A model generated the notes under the pieces. That model searched no databases and had not been told where the DNA came from. It saw only the letters and a list, made by a program, of their open reading frames with translations. Both the position numbers and the translations under genes were made by a program. From Liolophura sinensis (Eukaryota > Mollusca > Polyplacophora > Chitonida > Chitonidae), in NCBI RefSeq assembly GCF_032854445.1, contig NC_088300.1, positions 41,384,458 through 41,444,457 of the forward strand: a stretch of 60,000 nt of DNA. Direction: 5' to 3'. How positions within the stretch are numbered: the stretch's first letter is position 1; the number at the start of each line of letters is the position of its first letter. Of this stretch, positions 57,351 through 60,000 are shown in pieces.

Positions 57351-59015
57351 GCACAATCAGATTCTGGATCTTGAGCATGATGAAATTTACAGATATAAGT
57401 GCTTTTTGGACATTTTTAACAAATAATATGATTGGCTTCACTCTTTGGGAAGTTATTTCCTGGCTGGGGCGGTTTATTAGATATGAAAAAGGTGAAGACA
57501 AAATCATGATGTTTAATATAACCAGGTGAATGGCCTAAAATCTCCGCACACATACAGGGGTCGCACAACTATGTTACACCTGTGGCGTCATCAAAATTAA
57601 GTAAGTCATTACACACATCTGGTTTCCCATCCTAGTTTCCAACGTTCAACACGTGGGTCCAAGCCATGTGAGTTTTTCAAACATTATACCGTGAACTATT
57701 AAACCTCTCTCAAAATATCTTATCATCGTGAAAGCCAACATGACCGATAAACACATCAAGAAACCATGCAGCCGTTTATGAAGGACTTCTACGTGAACTC
57801 TGTCCTTATCAATTATCTCAAAATATCTGGAACTAGGACGACATCTACGTAAATTGTCTGCCTAAGTTAAGACGTTTGGGAGTTTAGTGTTTTCGACTAC
57901 TGTGTATATCTTGTCTATGTCTTAAATCAAAGGAAATTAATAAAGGCTTGTCTCAGCTGTTAAATGCATCAAAATAGAGCTGTAGACGAGGTAAACATTC
58001 TTCACTCATAAAGCCGGTTTATTTTACACGATGAGAAAGAAGCCCTGACGTGGCCATGTACACAAGCTTGTTTTCATCTCTGTGGAAGCCCCTAAATACC
58101 TCACCTGATTCCCTACTCCACGGGCCCCAGATTTCACGATATGCACAGACGTGGAAGCTATTCCGACCGGCTGGAAGAGAAACGGAGGCTGTCAAAATCC
58201 GCCACAGAGACACGAGTGATGGTTATACAATCCTTAGATGGGGCCATGGTTGAGGGTATACTGACAAACTGACAGTAGAAACATAAAACCGTATACCTAC
58301 CTTAAAGCCTTGTTTAACACTCTGAGCTGTAGAATTATACAGGGCTGAATATACGAACAGCCCAGGAAATATATAATATAGCTTGTTGTATAAGAAGAGT
58401 AACTTTTACTTCTTCTGGACCAGCGTACTGATGAGCAGTAAGGAATAAGCCAGGACTTTCTTATCTACAATATATTTCCTATCTTAAGTGGTGGTTGTTT
58501 CCACACACTGGTTGTCGTGTATTAATAGAAACAAGGGAGGGTTAGTACAGAATGCTGTGCATGACCGTAGGGAGTAAAGACGCTCCCCCAGCACACTGTT
58601 TGATGTGTAATTTAGAGTCTGAGTGTTCTTATAGCTGAGCTTAGCGAACGACTGCCAGCTTGTTACCAACAGAACATGGCCCGCCCGCTGGCCGTTGTGC
58701 CTGTAGTCAGAAACAGGTGTGCACGTTTACCGTTTCTTTATCCTCCTCTCCTGACAGAGGCAAATGAACAATACTCTGAAGTATGCCCATCCCAGTGGAG
58801 GCAGATTAACAAAGCTGTGGAGCCTGAAAAACTGTGGGGATTCTCACACTGTGTTTCAAAAGTGAAATAAATAAATCAAATGTACACATGCATAGAAAGA
58901 ACGTTCCATAATTCAACCCCATTGTATAGCCAAGACTATATTCCCTTAGAGATGATACTTTGTATTCGTCTTTCTAAGAACAATAGCTCTCTCAGATTTT
59001 CTCCCACCATGAAAC
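57351..59015. other. Intergenic, no gene recognised
   Basis: Contains a less AT-rich patch at 58020-58260 with possible splice sites on the - strand (58170 and 58105), which could be a 5' UTR exon of the tetraspanin. Open frames at 58019-58253 and 58676-58870 have no recognised domain. Confidence 0.3.
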
Positions 59016-59080
59016 AGGTGGGTGTTACAAATATTCTTGAGTACGATGTTTAACACCAATCAAATAGATGAATAAACATA
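59016..59080 (+). mobile_element. V-SINE-like tail fragment, copy 9
   Basis: AATATTCTTGAGTACGATGT, then TTAACACCAATCAAATAGAT and GAATAAA. Only the 3' end is present. Confidence 0.7.
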
Positions 59081-59138
59081 AGCAGTAAATATTTCTATAA
59101 AACTCTAAACAGAAAAGTTTAACAACCGAAACTCAGGG

Positions 59139-59255
59139 CCCAGCTGTTCAAAAGTGTATTTAGTAGCCAAGCCGTGTAATAACTTTAGTCTTGACTAAAG
59201 TGCCATTGGTTTTGCATTAGGCTAAGACTGGCATTAAGGACAACTGGTCCTAGGT
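59139..59255. mobile_element. MITE-like element, GGGCCCAGCTGTTC ends
   Basis: The left GGGCCCAGCTGTTCAAAAGT and the right (reverse complement) AGGACCAGTTGTCC pair imperfectly. The interior has CTTTAGTCTTGACTAAAGT, itself a small palindrome. Same family type as 30325-30468. Confidence 0.5.
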
Positions 59256-59261
59256 CATCTC

Positions 59262-59421
59262 TCTGGTCGTACGTGGGAAGGTCTGCCAGCAACCTGCGGA
59301 TGGTCGTGGGTTTCCCCCGGGCTGTGCCTGGTTTAAACCCATCATAATGCTAACCGCCGTCGTATAAGTGAAATATTCTTGAGTACGGCGTAAAACACCC
59401 ATCAAATCAAATCAAATCAAA
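59262..59421 (+). mobile_element. V-SINE-like retroposon, copy 10, 5'-truncated
   Basis: It starts at the CGTACGTGGGAAGGTCTGCC part of the core, continues GATGGTCGTGGGTTTCCCCC, and ends GGCGTAAAACACCC with an (ATCAA)n tail. Little diverged, so probably recent. Confidence 0.85.
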
Positions 59422-60000
59422 CCTAGGTCATCTGTTAGTTGTTTTCCGATAACATTAATGCTTATACATCCCTCGCCTTGGATAAGGCCGGTACGGTTCC
59501 AAATAACGACAAAAACGAAATGCCAGATATCATAAACGTTCCGCTCATATTTACCAGAATCATTTTGAACATTTAATCCAATCATCTCATATCAAATCCA
59601 TAGAGATAGCTCTGAAAGCTTCTGAATGTGGGTAGGGTCAGGGAGTATATGACTTGGAAAAGTAACATCGTCACGAGAGTATGCATATATCCATGAGGTG
59701 TACAGTTAGATTATATAAATACTGGTTATTTAGACGTAAAGAAATTCCGCTTTGGCTTGAAGATAGTTTATATCAGAGAAGTAGATCAGTTGATAGAGAC
59801 TTATATCTCTGCGGAATTAGAAGCTGCAAGGCCAGTTGGGGATTATTTGTTCAGTTTCGTATAATCAAATGTTTTCAGAACCTCGAAAATCCGGAAAGTT
59901 TTACGGGTTTGTGTCAGTCCACTGTAAAAAGTGTCTGTTTTTGTTTAGATGTTCACACTGCTCACTGTTGCATCATCTCATTACATAAAAACAGAGAGGT
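59422..60000. other. Intergenic, nothing recognised
   Basis: AT-rich DNA without repeat, RNA gene or coding support. Confidence 0.4.

Overview
The window is animal nuclear DNA: AT-rich, with long introns, no operons, and many short interspersed and tandem repeats. The commonest dispersed repeat is a tRNA-headed SINE. Its core resembles the V-domain of V-SINEs (RUDI-type elements of molluscs), and it ends in a '...GGCGTAAAACACCAATCAAATAAATAAA' type tail (described here in parts only). I infer a marine lophotrochozoan, most likely a mollusc; the species cannot be named from this.

Two protein-coding genes can be assembled exon by exon, with consensus splice sites and consistent phase throughout. 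(1) On the + strand, 8949-30020 in nine exons encodes a predicted 500-residue protein with one four-helix voltage-sensor domain of the Hv1 (HVCN1) / TMEM266 (HVRP1) type. It has a short coiled coil after S4 and a hydrophilic C-terminal tail of about 200 residues. (2) On the - strand, 47893-35005 in eight coding exons encodes a complete 263-residue tetraspanin with four membrane segments, a CCG motif and six cysteines in the large loop. The genes converge, with about 5 kb between their stop codons. Nothing in the sequence shows a joint function, although both are membrane proteins.

Layout: 1-8900 is intergenic, with V-SINE copies, a 67-nt palindrome, two degenerate minisatellites and three MITE-like inverted-repeat elements. 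8949-30020 is the voltage-sensor gene; its introns hold AT microsatellites, SINEs including a nested pair, and minisatellites with 38-, 24-, 34-, 44- and about 60-bp units. 30021-35004 is the convergent intergenic/3' UTR zone, with a MITE and a CRE-like repeat cluster. 35005-47893 is the tetraspanin gene, with SINEs and a MITE in its introns. 48000-60000 holds no recognised gene (it may contain a 5' UTR exon of the tetraspanin); it carries a duplicated unit of about 1.4 kb, a 58-bp inverted repeat and more V-SINEs.

The observation most worth following is the voltage-sensor protein. Its S1 acidic residues and S3 aspartate are conserved, but the charge-transfer aromatic and acid of S2 and the first S4 arginine are replaced. 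It also has an unusually long, histidine-containing S1-S2 loop and a tail ending in a PDZ-ligand-like sequence.
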